Of a DNA stretch of 64,000 bases, positions 24,801-31,839 are shown piece by piece. The DNA comes from Mauremys mutica (Eukaryota; Chordata; Testudines; Geoemydidae). Both the position numbers and the translations under genes were made by a program. How positions within the stretch are numbered: position 1 is the stretch's first letter; every line of letters begins with the position of its first letter. The notes beneath the pieces were generated by a model. That model saw only the letters and a list, made by a program, of their open reading frames with translations, was not told where the DNA came from and made no database searches. The stretch lies in contig NC_059084.1 in assembly GCF_020497125.1 (NCBI RefSeq), positions 8,397,501 through 8,461,500 on the forward strand. The letters run 5' to 3'.

Positions 24801-26100
24801 CTCATCCTAAGTCAATTTTTAAAATGGGACTGAGGAGCCTAAGTCACTCAGGCACTTCTGAAAACTTTATTTTATAGCTACATCTGTGCAGTACCAGTAT
24901 CTACTAAAGAGGTGTTTAGGGACATGATTTGAATAGCTTTTCCCAGCAGATGATGTGGACGATAAAAGAACTAGATTTTTTTGCAGGTTGTATACTAGAA
25001 CAATGGGTGCTTCAGTCTGCTTCAGTGCTTCAGAACAAAATATCTCCCGTCTAATTGTTACCCCAAATTTGACATTCCTGCATGTACCCCAGAATTTGAA
25101 AGTGCAGCAGTCAGCAACTTTGTATGTTTAGCAACTACCAGCTGAAAACCAAACATCACATAGCTAGGAAAGGCCAACTAGCAAAACTGCGAACATGCAG
25201 CTATCCGAATGGGAGCATGGGATAAAAAGTGAATGTATTGTGAGAATAGAAGGAATGTTTGGGTGGCCAACCTTGGTCTTGAGCGCCTCTGATACGTAAG
25301 TTGTTTTTTTTTATTGTTTTGATAAGCGAAGAATAGTTTTGCTGAAATTAGGAGAATTGGTGACTCTATAGGAGCCACTATAGGTTATATGCTTTGTTTG
25401 AAGTTAGTTATAAAAGATTAGATGAAAGAATTTGCTTTGGAGCAGTCTGAAGAAGTTTTCTTTGGGCAAGGATCTCACAGCTAAGTTCCCCAGCAGCTAG
25501 ATGGAAGGAGGGTCCCCCTGAAGCCTGGCTGCTGATCCCTCAAAATCATCTAACTTTAGATAAATACAGATGTTTTGAAATCTCTATACCTACTGCAAGT
25601 GTGTGTGTGTGCGCGTGTGCTTAAGATCTAATAAAGCAATTTTAGGTAAAAACACTCTGGCTTGTATCAATTGTATATCAGATGGATGAGCTGTGCCCCT
25701 GTTGATTTATTCCTGACGACGCCTGGAGAGGAACAGTTACGTTACCACTGTTCTAGGTTCTGAAAACCTTGGGTAACATAATGGCACACAGTACTGGATA
25801 AATTCCTGTGAGAAGTCCCTTGCTTTATATCACACACGTCTGTTGTTTGTAGAACTGTCAGAAGTTCTGGTCACAAAACATTCGCTGTAGATGTTTAAAT
25901 GTTCTGACTCTAGCTTCTCTTCTCACTTCCAGGGGTCCAGTACAAGTACACCAGTCCCAGGCAGCTCTGGAGTTGGAACAACCAGACCGTTTACGCGACA
26001 AAGGATAACGCGGGTGAACCTCAGGGACCTCATATTTTGTTTAGAAAATGAGCGAGAGACAAGCCATTCACTATTGCTATACAAAGCATTCCTTAAGTAA
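567..26100 (+). CDS. TAF4: TAF4, TFIID subunit 4, C-terminal part (9 exons, 5' end outside window)
   Basis: TAF4 is a nuclear scaffold subunit of the general transcription factor TFIID. It pairs with TAF12 through a histone fold and contacts activators through upstream domains. The coding exons are 567-809, 4685-4832, 5919-6033, 7496-7665, 9200-9330, 11664-11789, 13111-13167, 13268-13387 and 25933-26100. They join in frame without a stop into 425 codons ending in TAA. Human TAF4 is about 1085 residues, so roughly the last 40 percent is here. In window numbering, residues 1-169 are the Gln/Thr/Pro-rich linker, about 170-265 the histone fold (starting RDDDDINDVASMAG), 270-330 a charged helix, 354-360 a basic nuclear-localisation motif, and 395-425 the conserved tail ending LLLYKAFLK. 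That tail matches TAF4; as I recall the paralog TAF4B, it ends in a different sequence (about ALYLALLK). No frameshift or missing exon was seen. The promoter and the TAFH/NHR1 domain lie upstream of the window. Confidence 0.97.
1405..1812. repeat. MIR-type SINE fragment split by a nested MITE
   Basis: Left part about 1405-1496 reads as the MIR-type core (tcacaatacttctgtgatgt, a cattttacaga-like stretch, then gaactgaggcacagag). It resumes at 1758-1812 with gcctaaggtcacacaag and gtggcagagc. Together these match the order expected for a CORE-SINE/MIR unit. The join is interrupted by the 260-bp palindromic MITE, so the SINE is older than the MITE. Confidence 0.65.
1497..1757. mobile_element. Palindromic MITE nested in a MIR-type SINE
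   Basis: The left end GGGTACGTCTACAGAGCCCG and the reverse complement of the right end (GGGTAAGTTTATACAGCCTG) form imperfect terminal inverted repeats of about 45 bp. No coding capacity is seen. The length and the GGGTA(C/T)GTCTACA terminus match a group of short non-autonomous DNA transposons seen elsewhere here (13993 and 40697). A target duplication could not be defined because the flank is AG-rich. Confidence 0.65.
2206..2265 (+). mobile_element. CR1 LINE 3' tail fragment
   Basis: The sequence gcactggacttgatgacttc followed by tcaaggtcccttccaagcct and tttctatgattc is the conserved 3' end of CR1 LINEs in sauropsids. Only the last 60 bp or so remain, typical of 5'-truncated copies. Confidence 0.75.
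3530..3650 (+). repeat. Old MIR-type SINE fragment
   Basis: It contains ttttacacaccagaaaactg followed by aggcatagtgatgttaaatg, a pattern like the MIR segment 'ttttacaga..gaaactgaggca..gttaagt'. It is highly diverged, with no intact ends. Confidence 0.5.
4685..4832 (+). CDS. TAF4: TAF4 coding exon b (Gln/Pro linker)
   Basis: The 148-nt exon starts in phase 0 after tattggcag and ends in phase 1 at a gtaaga donor. It encodes VIQQSQKGGALIRPPQ, then a segment containing QPHNRIML, which is the conserved linker of TAF4. It contains no known folded domain. The last nucleotide forms a Val codon (131) with the next exon. Confidence 0.95.
4833..5918 (+). other. TAF4: TAF4 intron b/c (1.1 kb)
   Basis: This is a GT-AG intron containing a short palindromic MITE (5209-5442). 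A fragment at about 5515-5560 (gggccgtgtatggcccgcag) resembles the inner part of a hAT-type MITE. Nothing else was recognised. Confidence 0.8.
5209..5442. mobile_element. Short MITE (CTACACT-type termini)
   Basis: It begins aaggctatggctacacttcg and ends acttgccagtgtagagaaac, giving short imperfect inverted ends with CTACACT/AGTGTAG. GC content is higher than the surrounding intron and no protein is encoded. The ends are approximate. Confidence 0.5.
5919..6033 (+). CDS. TAF4: TAF4 coding exon c (linker to histone fold)
   Basis: The 115-nt exon lies between acceptor tcttgcag and donor gtaagg. It completes codon 131, then reads VPVVKPTVLSGNKALS, an Ala/Gln stretch and KNKLKEPGGGSF. It ends with two bases of an Arg codon (169) that begins the histone-fold region. 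The lysine-rich end followed by a Gly run looks like a flexible hinge before the folded domain. Confidence 0.95.
6034..7495 (+). other. TAF4: TAF4 intron c/d (1.5 kb)
   Basis: This is a GT-AG intron with acceptor ctctttccaag. No repeat family, exon or RNA gene was recognised. Confidence 0.75.
7496..7665 (+). CDS. TAF4: TAF4 coding exon d (histone fold, first half)
   Basis: The 170-nt exon lies between ctctttccaag and a gtatgt donor. It encodes RDDDDINDVASMAGVNLSEE, followed by the helix bearing ARILATNSELVGTLTRSCKD. These are the first helices of the histone fold that heterodimerises with TAF12, and the segment is nearly identical to human TAF4. One clear difference from the human sequence as I remember it is LLPASLQRRI in place of LLQAPLQRRI. 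It ends one base into a Gly codon (226). Confidence 0.96.
8319..9136. mobile_element. Tigger/pogo-like non-autonomous DNA transposon, TA target duplication
   Basis: The 818-bp element starts CAGTAACGCCTCACTTTAAC and ends with a sequence whose reverse complement begins CAGTAGCTCCTCACTTAAAG. Both ends abut TA (8317-8318 and 9137-9138), the target duplication of the Tc1/mariner-pogo superfamily. Internal text such as gcgaaacgacgttaagcgaa resembles Tigger ends. It contains a (CT)n tract, a C run and a CG-rich segment, but no transposase. It fills half of the TAF4 d/e intron (7666-9199); the rest of that intron is AT-rich and unassigned. Confidence 0.8.
9200..9330 (+). CDS. TAF4: TAF4 coding exon e (histone fold, second half)
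   Basis: The 131-nt exon lies between ttttaaccacag and a gtaatt donor, ending in phase 0. It encodes GKKHGITEIHPDVVSYVSHA, then TQQRLQNLVEKVSETAQQK. This is the rest of the histone fold plus the following helix, and changes from human TAF4 are conservative. It sits only 63 bp downstream of a Tigger-like transposon in the preceding intron. Confidence 0.96.
9499..9670. mobile_element. 172-bp MITE with TA target duplication
   Basis: It starts CACCTCTACCTCGATATGAC and its right end reverse-complements to CACCTGTACCTCGAGGTAAC. TA flanks both sides (9497-9498 and 9671-9672). The element is rich in CG and TATCG motifs. Size and duplication fit a mariner/pogo-type MITE. It sits 168 bp into the TAF4 e/f intron. 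Confidence 0.8.
9671..11663 (+). other. TAF4: TAF4 intron e/f, remainder
   Basis: Unassigned sequence after the MITE. A G-homopolymer lies near 10828-10841. The segment of about 10300-11250 is more GC-rich than its flanks and carries short open frames without recognisable protein similarity. It may be an unclassified repeat. Confidence 0.6.
11664..11789 (+). CDS. TAF4: TAF4 coding exon f (charged helix; GC donor)
   Basis: The exon has 42 codons, phase 0 at both ends. It reads DDERYEQASDVRAQLKFFEQ, then a Glu/Lys/Arg-rich helical stretch ending MRAAK. The acceptor is ttttcag. The donor is AAG followed by gcaagt, so this intron has a GC-AG boundary. Using the next GT would add residues not found in TAF4, and the human protein continues from AAK into SRSRQED exactly as predicted here. 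Confidence 0.95.
11790..13110 (+). other. TAF4: TAF4 intron f/g, GC-AG type (1.3 kb)
   Basis: The donor is AAG|gcaagt and the acceptor aatatacag. Near 12961-13014 lies a piece of a common sauropsid repeat (tttttcagaagtgctgagca, then cattgaagccaatg). No other feature was recognised. Confidence 0.85.
13111..13167 (+). CDS. TAF4: TAF4 coding exon g (19-codon micro-exon)
   Basis: The exon is 57 nt, phase 0 at both ends, between acceptor aatatacag and donor gtatgt. It encodes SRSRQEDPEQLRLKQKAKE, an exact match to the human TAF4 segment as I know it. It continues the charged helix and is separated from the next exon by only 100 bp. Confidence 0.95.
13168..13267 (+). other. TAF4: TAF4 intron g/h, 100 bp
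   Basis: A very short GT-AG intron with donor gtatgt and acceptor aaaaacacag, and a purine-rich A/G tract just before the acceptor region. No repeat fits inside it. Confidence 0.95.
13268..13387 (+). CDS. TAF4: TAF4 coding exon h (basic nuclear-localisation motif)
   Basis: The exon has 40 codons, phase 0, after aaaaacacag and before gtacag. It begins MQQQELAQMRQRDANLTALA and continues with PRKKRKVD (window residues 354-361). That motif is a single-cluster basic nuclear localisation signal, one residue away from the classic PKKKRKV type. A Ser/Gly-rich tail (SPGSGSGTE) leads to the last exon. Confidence 0.95.
13993..14224. mobile_element. Palindromic MITE (GGGTATGTCTACA family)
   Basis: The left arm (GGGTATGTCTACAAAACAGC, then a stretch with GTAGGCAGGCATGTTAGCTC) is an imperfect inverted copy of the right arm ending near 14224. 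The arms are about 90-100 bp. It directly abuts the left end of the DIRS-type element. It is non-coding. Confidence 0.6.
15071..16330 (+). pseudogene. DIRS Gag-like remnant
   Basis: A 139-codon open frame (15071-15490), a Pro/Ser/Thr-rich segment, is followed by separate frames (15471-15665, 15690-15944). Near 16130-16200, HFQALKEEVQMVARTTVQSQ reads like the conserved DIRS Gag segment that normally reads ALVEEGKxVARTSLQAS. A further stretch near 16250-16320 (SWG..PRRS, then L-T-YPSM) follows with stops. Frameshifts and stops make this non-functional. Confidence 0.55.
16850..17145 (+). pseudogene. DIRS reverse transcriptase remnant
   Basis: Conceptual pieces FYSTYFLLPRKKGGSWRPI and, after frame changes, MVTLASVISSLKKD then LWFTALNMRN match the order of DIRS reverse-transcriptase motifs (FYSxYFLxPKKxG-WRPI; MVTLASI; AALDMRDAYFHI). 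Only a fragment of the domain survives and the catalytic centre was not found. Confidence 0.6.
17155..17470 (+). pseudogene. DIRS tyrosine recombinase N-terminal remnant
   Basis: A segment reading LLLMVSFLVAVTSAMGLVSL corresponds to the helix of DIRS recombinases that usually reads xxxFLVAITSARRVSEL. Here the conserved RR pair is lost. Further pieces follow with stops. It is weaker than the reverse-transcriptase evidence. Confidence 0.5.
17976..21200 (+). other. TAF4: Last TAF4 intron between the two DIRS elements
   Basis: AT-rich sequence with a G-homopolymer near 18238-18252 and an A-run near 20160-20173. No exon or repeat family was recognised in 18560-21000. This block is a candidate for unique intron sequence. 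Confidence 0.65.
22531..22800 (+). pseudogene. DIRS RNase H remnant
   Basis: One frame reads NILELRAIGLACVGHAC and SSDNTITMLYVSKQGDT; a frameshift near 22723 leads to MIFHIPGVGNNLEDFLSRQ in another frame. This is the DIRS RNase H signature: N-LELRAI, then SDNxTAxxYIxKQGG, then IHIPGVxNxLADxLSR. The expected final acidic residue (AD) appears as ED. The frameshift makes it non-functional. Confidence 0.8.
22832..23510. repeat. Unclassified repeat inserted in DIRS element 2
   Basis: GC-rich, G/A-biased sequence starts near tgtgatggggtgtcccagac and ends near 23510. It interrupts the RNase H to recombinase order of the host element. It contains a 177-codon open frame (22727-23260) without recognisable protein features, so that frame is probably incidental. 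An LTR-type origin is possible from the TG start but no matching end was identified. Confidence 0.45.
23551..23830 (+). pseudogene. DIRS tyrosine recombinase C-terminal remnant
   Basis: Pieces read LSGHSKGQAISSQRMAN, then CQYWRSV and FVKYYALDLACRSDANLGRT followed by VLQSLF. These follow the C-terminus of DIRS recombinases (HSxGQAISAQRxSN; ADIC-A--WSS-H-FVKHYALD). The active-site HxxR appears lost, while the region around the catalytic tyrosine (KYYALD) is still visible. Stops occur inside. Confidence 0.7.
24263..25932 (+). other. TAF4: Last TAF4 intron, 3' end
   Basis: It contains a (TG)n-type microsatellite near 25599-25620 and otherwise unassigned sequence. It ends in the pyrimidine-rich acceptor before 25933. 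No exon was seen. Confidence 0.65.
25933..26100 (+). CDS. TAF4: TAF4 last coding exon (conserved C-terminal helix and stop)
   Basis: The 168-nt exon follows a pyrimidine-rich acceptor (cttctcacttccag) and ends at TAA, 26098-26100. It encodes a Ser/Thr/Pro-rich linker, then RPFTRQRITRVNLRDLIFCL and ENERETSHSLLLYKAFLK. The NLRDLIFCLENE to KAFLK segment identifies the gene as TAF4. In the family this C-terminal helix folds back on the TAF4-TAF12 pair. A long 3' UTR follows. Confidence 0.97.
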   Translation, partial: GSSTSTPVPGSSGVGTTRPFTRQRITRVNLRDLIFCLENERETSHSLLLYKAFLK

Positions 26101-27475
26101 AATGGAAAAGATCAAGGTATTTTTGACAGAGAGACGCCTGAGGACATTTTTTATATATTTGCAGATTACGCCTTTTTGTAACAAGCAAATGGGATATTGT
26201 TTCAAAAACAACCACCTCTTTACATGGAACAGTTTTTTATTCTTGTTTATAAAAAAAACAAAACCAACTCTTCAGTACAAGAGAAATACATTTCTTTAAC
26301 AGTGAGGATACTTACAAGGCCTGTGGATACTATAAATGGACAATTAAACTTAACTCATCTCTTGATTGAGTGGCCTTCTTGCCAAACAAGCCATATATAA
26401 AGACTGATGGAATCGTTTAGCAAATAACTAGCTACCCTTTGTCATACCTGTAGCAGTTTCAACATTAATTGTGCATTTTAGTTCAGTTTTACTTAACTAA
26501 ATTGATTATATAGGTATATGTCTACAGCAGATGACCTCATTTCATTTAGCTTTTTTTAAACAGTCAGTTAGCAAAGCAAACTGATTTTTAAGAATATTTA
26601 TCTTTCCCCAAAAGGTTCAAATTCTAGAGGGATATACAATTAATTGAAACATAACCTCAATTTTTAATCACATTGCTTATTAGAGGCCCTGAAATCCCAT
26701 AAAGGAGGGTTACTTCTGAATGTTTTTATCAGCATCTGTAAAAATGCATTTTATTTGCTATAGTTTGTAAAGCTGTAAAGTTTGAAAAAAGAAAAAAGGA
26801 AAAAAAAAGAAAAAGAGAAAAACCTTTTCAGCATAAATATATTTTACTTGCACTGTGTTTTTAGCTAAAGTGAAAGCTTAGATTAAATAAAATCAAAGTT
26901 GAGAGGAATCATCAAAGACTCTTTCTCAGTGTGAATCAAGTGTTGAAAAATGGTTGGTGTATTTTGTCAGTAATTGTACATAATTTTTGGCACATAACAT
27001 AAAAAATGGCTATGTAAACTATAATTATTTTGCTAAAAGACTGTATGCAAGCTGTGGGCCTACTTTAAAGATGTCCAGAGCAAAGTCCCTTCTTTGTACC
27101 TATTTTTTTATTACAAATATACTAATTGGTTCTTTATATTTTCAGAGGTTATTGTATTAAATTGTCTATTGATAGTACTTTTATGACTGTAAATACTTTG
27201 GCTTTCTTCGTGTGAACTCTCATGTTAGAATTTAACTCTCTTGCGTGTAAACTGAATGCTGATCAGTATTTTTATCAACACCTGACAACTGTTACACCTT
27301 TTATTTTGTCTTTTAGGAAATCCTGTCTTTCCATTTTTTTTCATGTAAATTTTGCACAGTTACTTGTTCATATGTAAATATTTTACTTTCAAAAATGAAG
27401 TTTTTAATTGCTATTGTTTTATATAGGATTGAAAGAAAATTAACTCCTTTATTAAAAACAAATTTATCTGTATTT
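26101..27475 (+). other. TAF4: TAF4 3' UTR with candidate poly(A) signals
   Basis: AT-rich non-coding sequence without recognisable repeats follows the stop codon. Two candidate poly(A) signals are visible: AATAAA at 26886-26891 and ATTAAA at 27451-27456. A purine-rich A/G tract lies around 26784-26822. The end at about 27475 is a guess based on the second signal; transcript data would fix it. Confidence 0.6.
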
Positions 27476-29683
27476 GCTAATGCATTTTCACTCTCTACAT
27501 CTTTCCTCCTCTTGGATTTATTTTTCTTAACACAGAAATAAGATCCCTCTATGGGAGGGGATGCTACCTTCCAATGATGCACTTTATTTCTTTTAAGCTT
27601 GCTTGCTTTAACCAATATTTTGAAGGCATATAACTACCCTCGCTACGAATCCAGAAATTTCACTGTCCGCCTAAGGCGTTCTGTGTAAAGATCAAGGGTA
27701 GAATATCTGTAGCAGGGAAGTCTTGTATAGAGACCGTGACATTTTGTTTTGACTTAGTATTTTATGAAGAACTTCATTATGTTCACATTGAGGGCCAGAC
27801 TGCCCTCAGATGCACATGTGCTACGGTCATTGACATCAATGAGAGGCATGTGAAGTATCTCAAAAGAGAACGTGGTGCTAAATTTTAAAGGAACAGTGTC
27901 AGGGAATTTATTTTCAAATAGGTAGGTTTCTTTAAGTGTGTTTTCTATGCTGTAGGTTATTAAAATCTATTGTATTTTTCACTATTAATGCTGTCCATTC
28001 ACTTTTTGAATTTTATTCAGATTGGACAGTGCAAAAAGATTGCTCACAAATTCCCTTTTGTTTCCATTAGTGAGGCCCACGTTCTGCCATCAAACCGATG
28101 CAGAGTCCTGTTCATTTCAGCAGGTATCTTTGCAGGTGGATGGAACTGTCAGTGCAGATATTGCAGGCTACTGTCCCAAACTCACTATTGGCTAATATCG
28201 ACTTAGGACACCGCACTGCAGTAACTTAAGCCTGTGAGAAACTATATGCATGTGAGTGTAGTGCCATTGAACTCGATGGGATGACTCCCTGGAGTAAATT
28301 TACTCACCTGAGCAAGTGTCTGATTGGGGCTAAAGCATTTCCTCCTGGTTCTTGTGCTCTATTTCAATGCTGAGTTCACAAATACTGGTGGGAAATCAAA
28401 CAAATCCAGACATCTGCTTTCACTGCAACTTTTTAAAAATTAGATTTTAAAAACTTTGAAACTGTTTTAGAGCCAAAGCAGTATCGTAACATTCCTTTAA
28501 ACATAAAAACACCTATTTTAAATGTTAGATGCCATTTAGAGTTGCAAGGAAAAACATAGAAGCTGGAATTTAGGTCTTGGCAGGTAAGTGGAGAAGAAAC
28601 TAATTTAAATATCACCTCAGTTTTCATGTTTAATTCTTAAAGCACAATATGGGATGGTAAGGCTTGGCCCAGAGGTTTTACTGGCAGGGGTTTGAGATGG
28701 CCACGTTATTTACAAGTGGCAGATCCGTATTTGAGTAATGAAAGTCATCACAAATGTACCTAACCCAATGCTGTAGCATATTTGTATATACCATATTTAG
28801 CAGCGAAAGTGTTGTAGAAATATTCTGGAGAGACTTAAGTTGTATTGGGGAGGGAAAAGAAATTACTTTATTTCTCTCCATCCATTGGGCTCCCTTAGTA
28901 GCGTGAGTCCACTTATACAGACTACTGAAGAGAAATTTTAAAACCCTCTTTAGAAAGGCCCCCAAATCCTTTTTCTATACGTACAAAGTAAATATTCTAG
29001 GACTTCTCAGGGCTTGTAAATGTGCTGTTTATCCCGCTGGCAATCTCCCCTTTCCAATAGTGCAAAGTGACCAGTGGGAGCTGTGAACTCTTGAGGTACC
29101 GGACCGTAAGGCTATCACGAGTGCAGAACTGAACACTACCTAATCCGGATGTTGGGTTCTTAGTCTTTTTTGGAGGGTGGGAGGGGCGGAAGGAGAAGAG
29201 GGGTTGTGGGCGTTTCCAGAATTGGGAGGAAATGTGTTTTAGTATGTTGATTATTTAAATAATGGGCAACTATGAAGTTGCTCAGAAGTCTGGGATATTA
29301 GGGGAAAAGTTCTGGTCGAGAGGGATTAATGGAGAAGCAAGCAGACAAAGTTGTCCGACTTGCTGAATGAATGTAACTTTAGCCCAGGGACCCTCAATTT
29401 AGCATATGGCTATCAGCCCATGTATGTGGCACGTGTGTGAGTGCATATGTGTATTTTGGGGATCATAAGTGGTTGAATGTTTTTTTAGAAGATTTTCTGC
29501 TCCCGTGTGGGGATTCCAGACACAATCTAAATAATGTCGTCTTCGCCCTTATGGGTGGCATCTACAATCTCAACAAAGGAATGATGCAAATAATTATATT
29601 TCAATGCATCCTTAAGTCTCTAGGTGTCATGTGATTGAGATGTAGGAAAAAATAAACCAGGGAAATCTGTGTTCAAGTGACTG
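27476..29683. other. Intergenic sequence after TAF4, unassigned
   Basis: AT-rich to neutral sequence without supported genes. Short pieces such as cattgaactcgatgggatga (near 28265) resemble common sauropsid repeats ending in 'attgacttcaatgggactg'. Open frames here are short and not protein-like. Confidence 0.6.
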
Positions 29684-29691
29684 CTATAGAG

Positions 29692-30045
29692 CAGTGGTTC
29701 CCAAATGTGTTCCGCCGCTTGTGCAGGGAAAGCCCCTGGCGGGCTGGGCCCGTTTGTTTACCTGCCGTGTCCACAGGTTTGGCCAATCACAGCTCCCCGT
29801 GGCCGTGGTTTGCTGCTCCAGGCCAATGGGAGCTGCTGGAAGTGGCTGCGGTTCGCTGCTCTAGGCCAATGGGAGCTGCTGGAAGCAGCCGCCACTTCCA
29901 GCAGCTCCCATTGGCCTGGAGCAGCAAACTGCGGCCACTGGCAGCCTCAGTCGGCCGAACCTGCAGACGCGGCAGGTAAACAAACCGGCCTGGCCCACCA
30001 GGGGTTTTCCCTGCACAAGTGGGGGAACAAGTTTGGGAACCACTG
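29692..30045. mobile_element. hAT-like palindromic MITE with perfect 8-bp target duplication
   Basis: The ends CAGTGGTTCCCAAA and TTTGGGAACCACTG are terminal inverted repeats. CTATAGAG occurs directly on both sides (29684-29691 and 30046-30053), the 8-bp duplication typical of hAT transposons. The interior repeats ggccaatgggagctgctgga twice and then its complement, giving a strong hairpin. It is related to copies at 39903 and 63811. Confidence 0.9.
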
Positions 30046-30207
30046 CTATAGAGAGATCTGCAATGCAATAAAGAAATGGGAGAATGACTTTGACTTTATT
30101 TTCTTAGCCCAAGCAGCACGGAAGGCAGTATGTAGTTGTAATAGACCTGAACTATTGATACTATTCATCTGGCATGAAAATTCAGCAAAACAATTAGAAT
30201 TTAATAA

Positions 30208-30424
30208 AAGGAGTACTTGTGGCACCTTAGAGACTAACAAATTTATTTCAGCATGAGCTTTCGTGAGCTACAGCTCACTTCATAGATGTGTATGCATCCG
30301 AAGAAGTGAGCTGTAGCTCACGAAAGCTCATGCTGAAATAAATTTGTTAGTCTTTAAGGTGCCACAAGTACTCCTGTTCTTTTTGCGGATACAGACTAAC
30401 ACAGCTGCTACTCCGAAACCTGTC
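30208..30424 (-). mobile_element. Penelope-type head-to-head insertion with hammerhead-like cores
   Basis: Arms 30209-30281 and 30303-30375 are inverted copies of 73 nt with a single mismatch around a 21-nt spacer. A tail (cttttttgcggatacagact-like, ending ctccgaaacc) follows the right arm. The 12-bp sequence AGAATTTAATAA lies on both sides (30196-30207 and 30425-30436). Each arm holds stem GUGAGC/GCUCAC with loop UGUA followed by GAAA, the layout of a hammerhead ribozyme. Penelope-like elements are known to carry such ribozymes. The core CUGAUGA reads CCGAAGA in the right arm, so activity is doubtful. Assignment to Penelope is from memory. Confidence 0.7.
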
Positions 30425-30436
30425 AGAATTTAATAA

Positions 30437-31839
30437 GGCGCTCTGAACTAACCTGTTTTCCTATAATAAAATAGGGGTCCCATGAACAAACCTCTCAGAA
30501 TGTCCACAAAATTTGCAGTAGTCATTAGGCTTTTTAATATGATCCAGAAAATTTTTGTCTAAGTTAGACAATAGGTTGAGCTACTAAGTAATACAATGAT
30601 TGTAATATGACTGTTATTTCCATGTTCAAATGTCTGCCCAGATAGTAAAGCCCTACTTTTCGTGTGTGCGTGTGTGTGTCCATCCGTCCTAAGGTACTAT
30701 GACTTGGTTATTTGCTATTCGAGTTCCAGTGTGTGTGTGTGTATATATACTCAAGCACGGGTTTTTGGATGTGAAGATGGAGGCTCCTGAAAATGTACCA
30801 AGCTTCAATATTAAAATTGGTTATAACCTGCAGAACAAATTGTAAACGGAAGTGAGTTCAACCTGATCCTGTGGTTTTTGAAAATATAGCACAGCCCTAC
30901 ATTTTTATAGTTTCTTGTTTTTTAGTTAAGGGAGGCAGTGTGGTTGCATTGATGGAACACTGGAGTGGAACCTAGAAGAGAGGGTAGGCCTGGGCACTCC
31001 TCTGGTTGACTGGAAAAGGCAGTGCAGAAACCCTCTCATGCAAGAGGGAGAAAGACTACTGAGTTTGGAGCTAGGCCTCTAGGGAGAAAGCCCTGGGGGG
31101 CATAGCTCTGCCCAAAAGTGGCAGGATGACCCTGCAGAGTCTGGGACGGGGTGGAGTGTCTGTGGAGCAGTGAGCCCAGGTAAGGGGTGAAGTTAGGTTT
31201 GTTTGTGTTTAGTTTATTGGACTCCTTGTTTACCCCAGAATGGGTGGCACTAAATGTGACCTGGCTGAGTCACGAGTCTAGGCAGACCAATGCAGGGCTG
31301 GAGCAGCTGTTGGCACTTGTTACTAGAGGAGACGTACCTGCAACACCATGCCTAGCGACAAGGGGATGATCCAGCGGTGAGTCCACTTGTCACCCCTCTA
31401 TGCACTGTACTTTGTAGGAGGAAGTGAGCAATGAGACAGTAAGACCAAATGCTGTGAAAATAAGTTTGTGCTGTTCCATCCAATAGCAAAATAAGCTACT
31501 GAGAGCAATCTTAATTGTAAGTAAATTTTCTCTAACTTATTTCAGCATGCACAGAGCACTATGATTTCTAGGACAAACCAAAACATTGCAGTTGGCTTGT
31601 AGGCTAAGCTGTTGAGAACAAATACCTTCAATATTTCAAGATCAACACTCCACAACAGTTAGAAGTTTGGCCCCTATCTCTATGGGAGAACACTGTTTTC
31701 AAAACAACATATCATCCACGCACACAACCTGATTCTTTTACTTTAAGGACATTTTACACCACCCTGGCATGGCAAAGGGGACTTAATGTGCATATAATAC
31801 TCCTGAGGGCATTCTGCACCCCAAAAATGGATTCACCAA
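30437..31839. other. Intergenic with a possible unclassified repeat
   Basis: (TG)n tracts lie near 30664-30680 and 30730-30742. The segment of about 30925-31400 is G/A-rich (ggtgaagttaggtttgtttg, later gacaaggggatgatccagcg) and looks like a piece of an interspersed LTR-type repeat, but I could not find both ends. Confidence 0.4.

Noticed and set aside
567..26100. Assignment to the paralog TAF4B
   Set aside because: The C-terminal sequence (ENERETSHSLLLYKAFLK) and the NLS exon match TAF4; TAF4B, as I recall it, ends differently.
29705..30256. 183-codon open frame on the + strand
   Set aside because: It spans the GC-rich hAT-like MITE and the start of the Penelope-type insertion, with stops avoided by base composition.
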